Of a DNA stretch of 14,952 nucleotides, positions 1-6,648 are shown in pieces. The notes beneath the pieces were generated by a model. It saw nothing but the letters and a program-made list of their open reading frames with translations, made no database searches and was not told the DNA's origin. The stretch spans positions 1-14,952 of the forward strand of contig JAGRHX010000293.1 of assembly GCA_020444775.1 (NCBI GenBank), written 5' to 3'. The position numbers and the translations under genes are program-made. Source of the DNA: Gammaproteobacteria bacterium (GTDB taxonomy: Bacteria; Pseudomonadota; Gammaproteobacteria; HK1). How positions within the stretch are numbered: the first letter of the stretch is position 1; the number at the start of each line of letters is the position of its first letter.

Positions 1-70
1 CGCCAGTGGAGCTGCCAGTGGAACCGCCAGTGGAGCTGCCAGTGGAACCGCCAGTGGAACCGCCAGTGGA
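1..70 (-). repeat. 12-bp tandem repeat coding Ser-Thr-Gly-Gly/Ser tail
   Basis: About six consecutive 12-bp units lie here, TCCACTGGCGGT or TCCACTGGCAGC on the minus strand. They encode STGG or STGS in frame with the PspA-like gene. The two variants partly alternate, so there is also a 24-bp higher-order period. The array runs off the window edge, so its total length is unknown. A 12-bp unit keeps the reading frame when copies are gained or lost, so length variation would change only the tail. Confidence 0.9.
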
Positions 71-643
71 GCCACCGGTCGGGTCGCCGCTACGCCCGGC
101 TCTGCGCTGCTGCTCCTTGAGGAACGCGACCTCCACCTCGGCGTCGTTCGGCCCGCACGCGTTGCCCGGCGCGCAAGGACCGGCTGAAGGATCGTCGAGC
201 GACTCCCTTGACGGCTCCCTGGAGGCGAGTATCTCGGCCTTGTTGCGCATCTCCTCCAGACGGCTGCGTCGGGCCGCCAGAGTCTTCTGGGCGGCCAGCA
301 GATCGGTCTCGAGCGCCTGCTTGCGCTGGCTCAGCGTGTTGAGCAGGCGATCCAGGTGCAGTTTCTTTCGCACCAGGGCACGGGCGAGCTCGTGCTGTCC
401 GTGCTCGAAACAGATGTCGAGCTCCGGCTCGATCTGGTCGAGCTCGCGTTCGAGCGCCGCACATCGCGTGACCAGTTGCGTGCATTCACGACGCATCTGC
501 TCGATCTGGACGTGGGCATCGTTCAACGCCTCCTGCATGTCGCGCACCGCTTGTCTGAGCACCGCTTCGGGCTCCTCCAGACTGTCCAGCACTGCGTGCA
601 GATCGGCCTTGAACAGCCGTGTCATCCGGTTCATCAAGGTCAT
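1..643 (-). CDS. PspA/IM30-family membrane-stress protein, C terminus cut by window edge
   Basis: Read on the minus strand from ATG at 643, the frame stays open for 214 codons to the window edge. It begins MTLMNRMTRLFKADLHAVLD and has the PspA/IM30 pattern: a short amphipathic N-terminal segment, the signature LDSLEEPEAVLRQAVRDMQE (about residues 20-39), then long charged heptad-like helices to about residue 150. An acidic linker and a Ser/Thr/Gly repeat tail follow. PspA/IM30 proteins bind stressed inner membranes from the cytoplasmic side and form ESCRT-III-like oligomers. The start is supported by GGAGG (653-657 on the plus strand) nine bases upstream; a second ATG lies three codons in. 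The gene is divergent from an OmpR-type two-component system, which suggests shared envelope-stress control. The helical core looks somewhat short, and the low-complexity tail is not typical of E. coli PspA. Family assignment is fairly sure; function in this organism is inferred. Confidence 0.85.
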   Translation of the reverse strand, partial: MTLMNRMTRLFKADLHAVLDSLEEPEAVLRQAVRDMQEALNDAHVQIEQMRRECTQLVTRCAALERELDQIEPELDICFEHGQHELARALVRKKLHLDRLLNTLSQRKQALETDLLAAQKTLAARRSRLEEMRNKAEILASREPSRESLDDPSAGPCAPGNACGPNDAEVEVAFLKEQQRRAGRSGDPTGGSTGGSTGGSTGSSTGGSTGSSTG

Positions 644-741
644 CGGGGTTCGCCTCCGGTCAACTGTGGGTGACTGCAGGCAGCCTAGGCGGGGCCGGGG
701 GCGGCGATAAGACAGGCTTTGGTAAAAGCTCGAGCACGCTG

Positions 742-757
742 TTTACGAACGATTTAC
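742..757. promoter_or_regulatory. Candidate OmpR/CpxR-type direct-repeat box in divergent promoter region
   Basis: TTTAC occurs at 742-746 and again at 753-757, exactly 11 bp apart, roughly one helical turn. On the minus strand this reads GTAAA-N6-GTAAA, which matches the published CpxR box form (two GTAAA half-sites separated by about five bases). A third GTAAA lies on the plus strand at 722-726. The box is 36 bases upstream of the response-regulator ATG and about 98 bases from the PspA-like ATG. A weak -10-like TGCTAA (778-783) would put the box near the -35 position of the regulator promoter. Binding by the adjacent regulator is inferred. Confidence 0.45.
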
Positions 758-793
758 ATCCGACTGCCGGGCTTCCTTGCTAAGCTTCGGCGC

Positions 794-1507
794 ATGAATC
801 AGCGCAAGTTGAGAATCCTCGTCGTCGAGGACGAGTCGGCGATCCGCACGGGTCTGCTCGACGTGTTCACCTTTCATGGCTACCAGGCGGAAGGGGCCGC
901 GGACGGTCGCGAGGGGCTGCGTCTGGCGCTCGGTGGCACTTTCGATCTGGTGGTGCTGGACGTGATGCTGCCGGGGGTGAGTGGCTTCGAGATTCTCGAG
1001 CGTCTACGCGAGCGTGACCGAGACCAGCCGGTGATCATGTTGACTGCGCGCAGCGCGGACGAGGACGTCATCCAGGGCTTGAGCCTGGGCGCCGACGACT
1101 ATGTGGCCAAGCCCTTCTCTGTCGCTCAGCTGGTGCTGCGTGTGCAGGCGGTGCTGCGTCGCTCTGGGGCGGGCAGCGAGGTCGACCACCATCTGCGGCT
1201 CGGTAGCGGTGAGCAGCGTACCGATGTGGACGTACGCAATCTGAGCGCTACCCGCAACGGCGAGACCATCAGCTTCACCCGGCGTGAGATGGCGGTGCTG
1301 AGCTATCTGCGCGAGAACTCGGAGCGACCGGTATCCCGCGAGGAGCTGCTCGCCAGGGTCTGGGGCTATGCACGCGATCTGGACATCGAGACACGTACCG
1401 TCGACATCCATATCGCCAAGCTCAGACGTAAAATCGAGCCCGATCCGTCGTCGCCTCGATATCTGGTCACGATTCGCGGCGCCGGATACCGGTTGAATCT
1501 CTCCTGA
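794..1507 (+). CDS. OmpR/PhoB-family response regulator
   Basis: This is a 237-residue two-domain response regulator. The receiver domain (about 5-120) has the acidic pair E12-D13, phosphoacceptor D56 in LVVLDVMLPG, T84 in IMLTA and K106 in VAKPF, so it should be phosphorylation-competent. The winged-helix DNA-binding domain (about 138-235) has the recognition-helix motif RTVDIHIAKLRRKI and ends with the usual RGAGYRL. The ATG at 794 is chosen because the receiver domain begins directly after it. The frame is open further upstream, but that segment would cross the promoter region. I see no Shine-Dalgarno before 794, so the message may be leaderless or weakly translated. The histidine kinase starts one base after its stop and is its presumed partner. 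The exact subfamily cannot be fixed from sequence alone. Confidence 0.93.
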   Translation: MNQRKLRILVVEDESAIRTGLLDVFTFHGYQAEGAADGREGLRLALGGTFDLVVLDVMLPGVSGFEILERLRERDRDQPVIMLTARSADEDVIQGLSLGADDYVAKPFSVAQLVLRVQAVLRRSGAGSEVDHHLRLGSGEQRTDVDVRNLSATRNGETISFTRREMAVLSYLRENSERPVSREELLARVWGYARDLDIETRTVDIHIAKLRRKIEPDPSSPRYLVTIRGAGYRLNLS

Positions 1508-1508
1508 T

Positions 1509-4133
1509 ATGCCACGGGCGGTGCGCAATCCGACGCTGCACGGCCTCAGCCGGCGTGGGCTGTTGCTACGTCTGGGCGTGTTCCTTATCGCGCTGCTGCT
1601 GCCCAGCGCTGTGTTGATCTATAACGCGCTGGGGCAGATGAAGTGGGAGGTTTTTCATCAACACCAGACCCTGGCACGCGATCTCAGTCTGCAGATCGAC
1701 GAACGTCTGCAACTGGCGTTACGTGAGGAGGAGCGTCGTCCGTTCTCGGATTACAGCTTCGAAGTGCCGGTCGATGCAAGGAACAGCAATCTGGTGCGTC
1801 GTTCGCCACTCGCCAGCCTGTCGAGCGGGTCGGCCTTGCCCGGGCTCGTGGGCTACTTCCAGGTCGACCCAGAAGGTTTCTTCTCGACGCCATTGCTGCC
1901 GGTATCCGACACCGCGGCCAGCGAGCGTCTGAGCGCCGAGGACGATCGATCGGGGCGTGAGGCGCTGGCTCGACGCATCCAGGCCATCTTGCTGGAGAAC
2001 GAGCTGCTGCGACCCGGTCGAGACGTGCGCGACGAGGCGCTCGCGACGACCGATAGCGCCGTAAGCCAGCCCCCCTCCCGCGTCCGCGGCGGTCTTGGGT
2101 CATCGCTCCAGTCGCTGTCCGATGCGCGATTGAGCGCTACCGTGAGCGCTTCGGGCGTGGCCAGCGAGGCCGGCCGTGCCGGAACTCGGCAGGACGAGGA
2201 TGCCGAGAATTCCGCCGACACGGCGAGCCTTGCCCGTGAGGAGGCCACGTCGGCGTCGCGTGCCCCGCGCTACGCACATGAGATTGCCGGCGCGCGCGCG
2301 ACAAGCGGTGCGGGCGATGGTGAGCCGGCGCCGGGCCCCGCGGCCGAGCCCGGCGCGCAGGCCAAGGTGATGCGACGTCTGTACGAGCGTGTGGCGGATG
2401 AAGGCGCGGCGCAGGCCGGCTTCGACCAGCTCAATACCGACGCGGCCCGTGTCGCGCCGAGGAAGCGCCGCGACACGCTCGGCCGGGTGGATGAGCTGGA
2501 TCTGCAGTCGCCCTTCGCCGACAAGGAATCCGTCGAAGCCGAACGGCGCGCGAGCGAGCGCCAGGTCGAGCTCACGACCCAACGGGCCCGGGCACGCAGC
2601 AAGGCCGAGGCGGTGCAGCAGGCGGCGGAGCCGCTGGCCGGGCGCGCGGATGAAACGCCGGGTGCAGGCGCCGGCGCGGCGCTGCCGCGGCTGCCGTTAC
2701 CAGGGCCCTCGATGTCCGAGCGCCCATTGGACGACAACGTACGGCCCGCATCGCCGCCGCCAGTACCTGCCGACCCTGGTGTGGACGCGTGGCGCCAGAG
2801 CGCGCCCGCGCCCGAGGCACCGCTGGCCGAGTCGCGAGAGCCCGCTGGCCCGCGAGAGCCCGCTGATAATGGCGTCGAAGCGCGGGCGCGGCGAGGCGTC
2901 TCAGGTCAAGATGCACAGCGGATCCGGACTTTCGAGAACGAGATCGATCCCTTGGAGCTGAGCCTGCTGGGCAGCGGACACTTCGTGCTGTTCCGCAAGG
3001 TCTGGAAGGACGGACGGCGGTTCGTGCAGGGCGCTCTGATCGAGCGCAAGGCGTTTCTGGACGCGTTGTTCGCACGCGCGTTCGAGACCAGCGCGCTGGC
3101 GCGGATGAGCAAGCTGGCGATCGCCTACGAGGGCGATCTGCTGAATGCCTTCTCGGGCCAGGGGCGGTCTCGCTATGTGCTCAGCAGCGACGAGCTGCAG
3201 GGTAGCCTGCTGTACCGCGGCCGGCTGTCCAAGCCGTTCTCGGAGCTGGAGCTGATCTATACGATCACCCGCCTGCCGGCCGGCCCGGGTGCGCGCGTGG
3301 TGCTGATCGGCGCCAGCGTGCTGCTGGTCGTGCTGGTGGTGGGCGTGGTCATGATGTATCGGCTCGGTGCCAAGCAGATCGACCTCTCACGGCAACAGCA
3401 GGACTTCGTATCCGCGGTCAGCCACGAGCTGAAGACGCCTCTCACCTCGATACGCATGTACGGCGAGATGCTCCAGGCCGGATGGGCCAGCGAGGATCGC
3501 AAGCAGGTCTACTATGCCTACATTCACGACGAGAGCGAACGTCTGTCGCGACTCATAGACAACGTGCTGCAGCTCGCCAGGATGACCCGTAACGATCTGC
3601 GCGCCGATCTGCGCGCGGTCACACTTGCGCAGCTGCACGACGGTGTACGCTCGAAGATCGCAAGTCAGGTCGAACGCTCTGGTTTCGAGCTCGTGTTGAC
3701 CCTGGCCGCGGAGGATGCCGACACCAAGGTGCTGGTCGATACCGACTTCTTCAGTCAGATCGTCATCAACCTGGTGGACAACGCCATCAAGTTCTCGGCC
3801 CGTGCCGAGCGCAAGCGCATCGAGATCGACTGGCAGATCGAGGGTCGGGACCCGTCGCGCGGTGACGGCTCGTCGCGGACCCCGGGCCGGGTGTGTTTCG
3901 GCGTGCGTGACCACGGCCCGGGCGTGCCGGCGGCCCAGGTGGCCAGGATCTTCCGCCTCTTCTATCGCGCCGAGAGCGAGCTCACGCGGGAGACGGTCGG
4001 TACCGGTATAGGGCTCGCGCTGGTCAATCAGCTGGCCCGCTGCATGGGCGCGAGTGTGGACGTGCGTAACCGTGATCCGGGCGCGCAGTTCCTGCTGTAT
4101 CTGGGCATCGCCCGGGATACGACCCGGCGCTGA
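1509..4133 (+). CDS. Membrane sensor histidine kinase with long disordered insert in the sensor
   Basis: An 874-residue histidine kinase, translationally coupled to the regulator (its ATG follows one base after the stop). TM1 is about 16-38 and TM2 about 595-617. The HisKA domain has H639 in SAVSHELKTPL. The ATPase domain has the N box (N754 and N758, INLVDNAIKFS), the G1 box DHGPGVP (about 801) and the G2 box GTGIGLAL (about 831), so the catalytic core looks intact. There is no clear HAMP domain: TM2 leads almost directly into HisKA. The periplasmic part is unusually long, about 555 residues. Its ends look folded (GYFQVDPEGFFSTPLLP near 120, and HFVLFRKVWKDGRRFVQGAL near 495), while about 170-470 is rich in Ala, Arg, Glu, Pro and Ser. 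This suggests a Cache/PAS-like sensor split by a disordered insert. The ligand is unknown. Placement beside a PspA-like gene favours envelope-stress sensing. Confidence 0.92.
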   Translation: MPRAVRNPTLHGLSRRGLLLRLGVFLIALLLPSAVLIYNALGQMKWEVFHQHQTLARDLSLQIDERLQLALREEERRPFSDYSFEVPVDARNSNLVRRSPLASLSSGSALPGLVGYFQVDPEGFFSTPLLPVSDTAASERLSAEDDRSGREALARRIQAILLENELLRPGRDVRDEALATTDSAVSQPPSRVRGGLGSSLQSLSDARLSATVSASGVASEAGRAGTRQDEDAENSADTASLAREEATSASRAPRYAHEIAGARATSGAGDGEPAPGPAAEPGAQAKVMRRLYERVADEGAAQAGFDQLNTDAARVAPRKRRDTLGRVDELDLQSPFADKESVEAERRASERQVELTTQRARARSKAEAVQQAAEPLAGRADETPGAGAGAALPRLPLPGPSMSERPLDDNVRPASPPPVPADPGVDAWRQSAPAPEAPLAESREPAGPREPADNGVEARARRGVSGQDAQRIRTFENEIDPLELSLLGSGHFVLFRKVWKDGRRFVQGALIERKAFLDALFARAFETSALARMSKLAIAYEGDLLNAFSGQGRSRYVLSSDELQGSLLYRGRLSKPFSELELIYTITRLPAGPGARVVLIGASVLLVVLVVGVVMMYRLGAKQIDLSRQQQDFVSAVSHELKTPLTSIRMYGEMLQAGWASEDRKQVYYAYIHDESERLSRLIDNVLQLARMTRNDLRADLRAVTLAQLHDGVRSKIASQVERSGFELVLTLAAEDADTKVLVDTDFFSQIVINLVDNAIKFSARAERKRIEIDWQIEGRDPSRGDGSSRTPGRVCFGVRDHGPGVPAAQVARIFRLFYRAESELTRETVGTGIGLALVNQLARCMGASVDVRNRDPGAQFLLYLGIARDTTRR

Positions 4134-4146
4134 GCACCACCTCGGT

Positions 4147-4164
4147 GGCAAGGCCTGCCTTGCC
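4147..4164 (+). terminator. Hairpin after the histidine kinase, possible terminator
   Basis: GGCAAGG and CCTTGCC form a perfect 7-bp stem with a 4-base loop, starting 13 bases after the kinase stop. A smaller overlapping stem (CCACC/GGTGG, 4137-4148) precedes it. No T tract follows, so intrinsic termination is doubtful; it may pause polymerase or protect the 3' end. Confidence 0.3.
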
Positions 4165-4226
4165 CGCGGTCGCGCGCCGATGATAAAAGAGCGCCTCTTC
4201 TTCCCATCGATTTGCCTGGCGATGCC

Positions 4227-4901
4227 ATGAACAGACCCTGCGCGGCCGCTGCAGATGTCCCAGAGTGCGCCGTTCCCACTGCGCCTGCCGAGCGCGCGAC
4301 CGCGACCGGCCGATCGGGCACGGTTCCAGCCCATGAGCCGGCCGTCGGCATGGGTGCCGAACCCGCGCCGGATCGACCGCTGCGGACCGACGTTTTGGTG
4401 CCCGCGGTGCACCGAGAGCTGCGATCGCTCGCGCATCGACATATGCTCAGCGAACGATCCGACCATACCTTGCAGACCACGGCGTTGATCAACGAGGCCT
4501 ATCTGCGGCTTGCCGAGGCCGGCGTCACCTGGCAGTCGCAGGCCCACTTCCTGGCCGTCGCGGCCACCGCCATGCGGCGCATACTCATCGATCACGCGAA
4601 GGGACGGAATCGTGGCAAACGCGGTGGCCGCCATCCCCATGTGCCCATAGACGACGTCATCATCGGTAGCCCTGAATCACTGGAGTCGGTGTTGCTGATC
4701 GACGAGGCACTGACCCGGCTCGAGGCCTTCGACGAACGCAAGAGCCGTTTGCTGGAGCTGCATTGCTTCGCCGGGTTGGATTACGAGGAGAGCGCAAGGG
4801 TGCTGGGCATCTCGGTGGCCACCGTCGGGCGCGAGCTGCGTATTGCACGGGCGTGGCTGAAACGTGAGCTCGCAGCCGAGCGGCCTTGCGAGCCGGCTTG
4901 A
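4227..4901 (+). CDS. ECF sigma factor, Sig-70_X6 type
   Basis: The product is 224 residues from ATG 4227. From about residue 52 it matches the ECF-like sigma group annotated as Sig-70_X6 or Sigma70_ECF: PAVHRELRSLAHRHM, then the region 2 motif TALINEAYLRLAEAG, the segment AMRRILIDHAKGRNRGKRGG typical of this group, and region 4 with LDYEESARVLGISVATVGRE as helix-turn-helix. Such factors are often encoded beside Hanks-type Ser/Thr kinases and often lack a classical anti-sigma gene. The first 50 residues are Ala/Pro-rich and unconserved. An in-frame ATG at 4350 would give a 183-residue protein of the usual family length. Neither start has a good Shine-Dalgarno, so the start is uncertain. The likely partner kinase begins at 7994, beyond two enzyme genes. 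Target promoters are unknown. Confidence 0.88.
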   Translation: MNRPCAAAADVPECAVPTAPAERATATGRSGTVPAHEPAVGMGAEPAPDRPLRTDVLVPAVHRELRSLAHRHMLSERSDHTLQTTALINEAYLRLAEAGVTWQSQAHFLAVAATAMRRILIDHAKGRNRGKRGGRHPHVPIDDVIIGSPESLESVLLIDEALTRLEAFDERKSRLLELHCFAGLDYEESARVLGISVATVGRELRIARAWLKRELAAERPCEPA

Positions 4902-4963
4902 TGCGCGCGACCGCCTGCCCACCCCGGGTGTCGAGTCCACTCCATGAACTCCGGATTCGGGTG

Positions 4964-4992
4964 CATGTGCATGCCCGCTGGCCCTGCACATG
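4964..4992 (+). promoter_or_regulatory. Hairpin enclosing the putative start codon of the oxidoreductase
   Basis: CATGTGCA (4964-4971) is perfectly complementary to TGCACATG (4985-4992) across a 13-base loop, which can itself form a 3-bp GCC/GGC inner stem. The downstream arm contains the ATG at 4990. In mRNA this could hide the initiation site. The alternative is that translation starts at the in-frame ATG at 5038 and the hairpin is only leader structure. Confidence 0.4.
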
Positions 4993-6582
4993 AGCGAGCA
5001 GATGCCGCAGACCTCGAACCGATCGGCTTCAGGCGGAATGCCGCACGTCAGCATCGTCGGCGCTGGACTTGCCGGTATGACCGCGGCGCTGCGACTCGCG
5101 CAGCGTGGTTATCAGGTGGAGCTGTTCGAACGCGGCGCGTATGTCGGCGGCCAGTTCGGCGTGCTCGAGCACAAGGGCTGGTTGCACGAGCATTGCTACC
5201 ACATGTTCTGCAACTGGTACCACAACTTCTGGAGCCTGGTCGACGAGCTCGGTCTGCGTGATCGATTCCTGCCGCGGCCGACGGTCAAGTTCCTGCGCCC
5301 CGGCAGCTATCCAGACTTCAAGGCGCTGACCAATGTCGGCGCGGCCGGCTACGCCATGCAGAACCTGTGCTCGGGTCTGCTATCGATGCCGGACATGTAC
5401 ATCTATGGCTATTCGATGGTCGACCTGCTGTCGCAGCCTTTGCATTACTGGAGCTATCTGAATCGCTACAGCGTGAACGGCTTCCTGGGCACGCGTGGCT
5501 ATGCCACCGCGGCGGCCGCGCGTGAGTACGAGGAGGTGCTGGCCAAGGCGTTCGCGGTCGCGCCCTACAGGACCTCGGCCATCTCCTACCAGAAGTTCCT
5601 GGCATACGGCTTCCGCCAGCCCGAGCCCATGATGTGGGTGCTGGACGGCAACTGTCATGAGCGCTTCCTCGCGGTGCTGGTCGCACGCCTGCACGAGCTC
5701 GGTGTTCGTATCCATACCCGTCACGATGTCACCCGGTTGACGCTCGACGAGAACGGCCGTGTCTTTGCGATCGTCTACAAGCGGGTGCCCGAGGATGCCG
5801 AGTACGCGCCGCACGACCCGGATCCGCGTGGCGAGGGTCACGAGATCGAGCGTCCGGTCGACCAGCTGATCCTGGCGGTGCCACCCAACGGGCTTGCGGC
5901 TTTGGTCGACGACGCGCTGTACGCGGCCGATCCGCAGCTCGGTGCGGTGCGCAACCTGAACAGCGTGCCGGTCGGCTCCATAGACCTGTACTTCAAACGC
6001 CGTGTGCCTGGCATACCCGCCGAGCATGTGGTGATGCTCGACTCGACCTATGGACTGTCCTTCGTCGATCAGTCACAGACCTGGAACGACTGGCCGAATC
6101 GACCCAATACCTTCTTGAATCTCGTCGCGTCCAACTTCGCGCCCCTGGTGGGGCTCGACTGGCACGCTGCCATGGGCTACATCCTCGAGGACCTGCGCCG
6201 ATACATTCCGCATCTGGATGCCGACGATATCGACTACGAGCGTTCCTATCTGCGAAACAACGCGGGCGATCCGATCTTCGTCAACGAGGTCGGGAGCTGG
6301 GCGTCGCGACCGGAAGCCGGCACCCGGATCGCCAATCTGTTCCTGGCCGGGGACTATTGCCGGTCCGTCATCGACGTGACCACCATCGAAGCGGCGACGA
6401 TGACCGGTCTGCTGGCCGCGGAGACCTTGAGGTTGCGCACCCGGCCACGCGACACCGCCCCGATATCCATTCTCGAGCCACGGGCCTGGCCGCGGGAGTT
6501 GCTGACGGCGCTGAAATGGATGGGGCTGCCTTATGCCTGGGCGGCGCGTTGGCGTGCCGGGCTGCGTGAGCTCGCGTTCTGA
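4990..6582 (+). CDS. FAD-dependent amine-oxidase/phytoene-desaturase-like oxidoreductase
   Basis: The product is 530 residues. The N terminus has the Rossmann dinucleotide motif GAGLAG (24-29) followed by E47 at the end of beta-2 (VELFERG) and the motif YVGGQFG, the pattern of amine oxidases, phytoene desaturases and related flavoproteins. The C terminus carries the second FAD motif LFLAGDYCRSVIDVTTIEAA, with D455 in GDY, and a tail of about 60 residues that I do not recognise. No signal peptide is evident. The substrate cannot be deduced; oxidation or isomerisation of a lipid, terpenoid or amine is possible. The start at 4990 has no Shine-Dalgarno and lies in a hairpin; ATG 5038 (MPHVSIVGAG) would begin right at the FAD fold with AGGCGG just before it, though very close. 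It follows the sigma gene by 88 bp and converges on a decarboxylase-like gene. Superfamily is fairly sure, reaction unknown. Confidence 0.82.
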   Translation: MSEQMPQTSNRSASGGMPHVSIVGAGLAGMTAALRLAQRGYQVELFERGAYVGGQFGVLEHKGWLHEHCYHMFCNWYHNFWSLVDELGLRDRFLPRPTVKFLRPGSYPDFKALTNVGAAGYAMQNLCSGLLSMPDMYIYGYSMVDLLSQPLHYWSYLNRYSVNGFLGTRGYATAAAAREYEEVLAKAFAVAPYRTSAISYQKFLAYGFRQPEPMMWVLDGNCHERFLAVLVARLHELGVRIHTRHDVTRLTLDENGRVFAIVYKRVPEDAEYAPHDPDPRGEGHEIERPVDQLILAVPPNGLAALVDDALYAADPQLGAVRNLNSVPVGSIDLYFKRRVPGIPAEHVVMLDSTYGLSFVDQSQTWNDWPNRPNTFLNLVASNFAPLVGLDWHAAMGYILEDLRRYIPHLDADDIDYERSYLRNNAGDPIFVNEVGSWASRPEAGTRIANLFLAGDYCRSVIDVTTIEAATMTGLLAAETLRLRTRPRDTAPISILEPRAWPRELLTALKWMGLPYAWAARWRAGLRELAF

Positions 6583-6604
6583 GCCGCGCATCCTGCGCCG
6601 GCAA

Positions 6605-6645
6605 GGGCGACGCGGGGGGGCGACGCGGGGGCGACGCCGGGGGGG
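6605..6645 (+). other. Potential G-quadruplex in convergent intergenic gap
   Basis: Four G runs of 3, 7, 5 and 7 bases (6605-6607, 6614-6620, 6627-6631, 6639-6645) are separated by loops CGACGC, CGACGC and CGACGCC. This satisfies the usual G3+N1-7 rule. The array occupies nearly all of the 66-bp gap between the stops of the oxidoreductase (6582) and the convergent decarboxylase-like gene (6649). It is built from an imperfect 11-13-bp unit. It could impede transcription from either side. Folding in vivo is not shown. Confidence 0.6.
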
Positions 6646-6648
6646 CGT

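Noticed and set aside
6..710. 234-codon plus-strand ORF starting with a Pro-Val-Glu repeat
   Set aside because: It is the antisense of the PspA-like gene and its 12-bp repeats. The minus-strand frame has a Shine-Dalgarno and a recognisable family; this one matches nothing known to me.
644..793. Sigma-54 promoter for the PspA-like gene
   Set aside because: I could not find a convincing GG-N10-GC -24/-12 element on the minus strand of this region.
3387..4640. 417-codon minus-strand ORF
   Set aside because: It lies opposite the histidine kinase catalytic domain and the sigma gene. Long antisense frames are expected at this GC content, and the product looks like no family.
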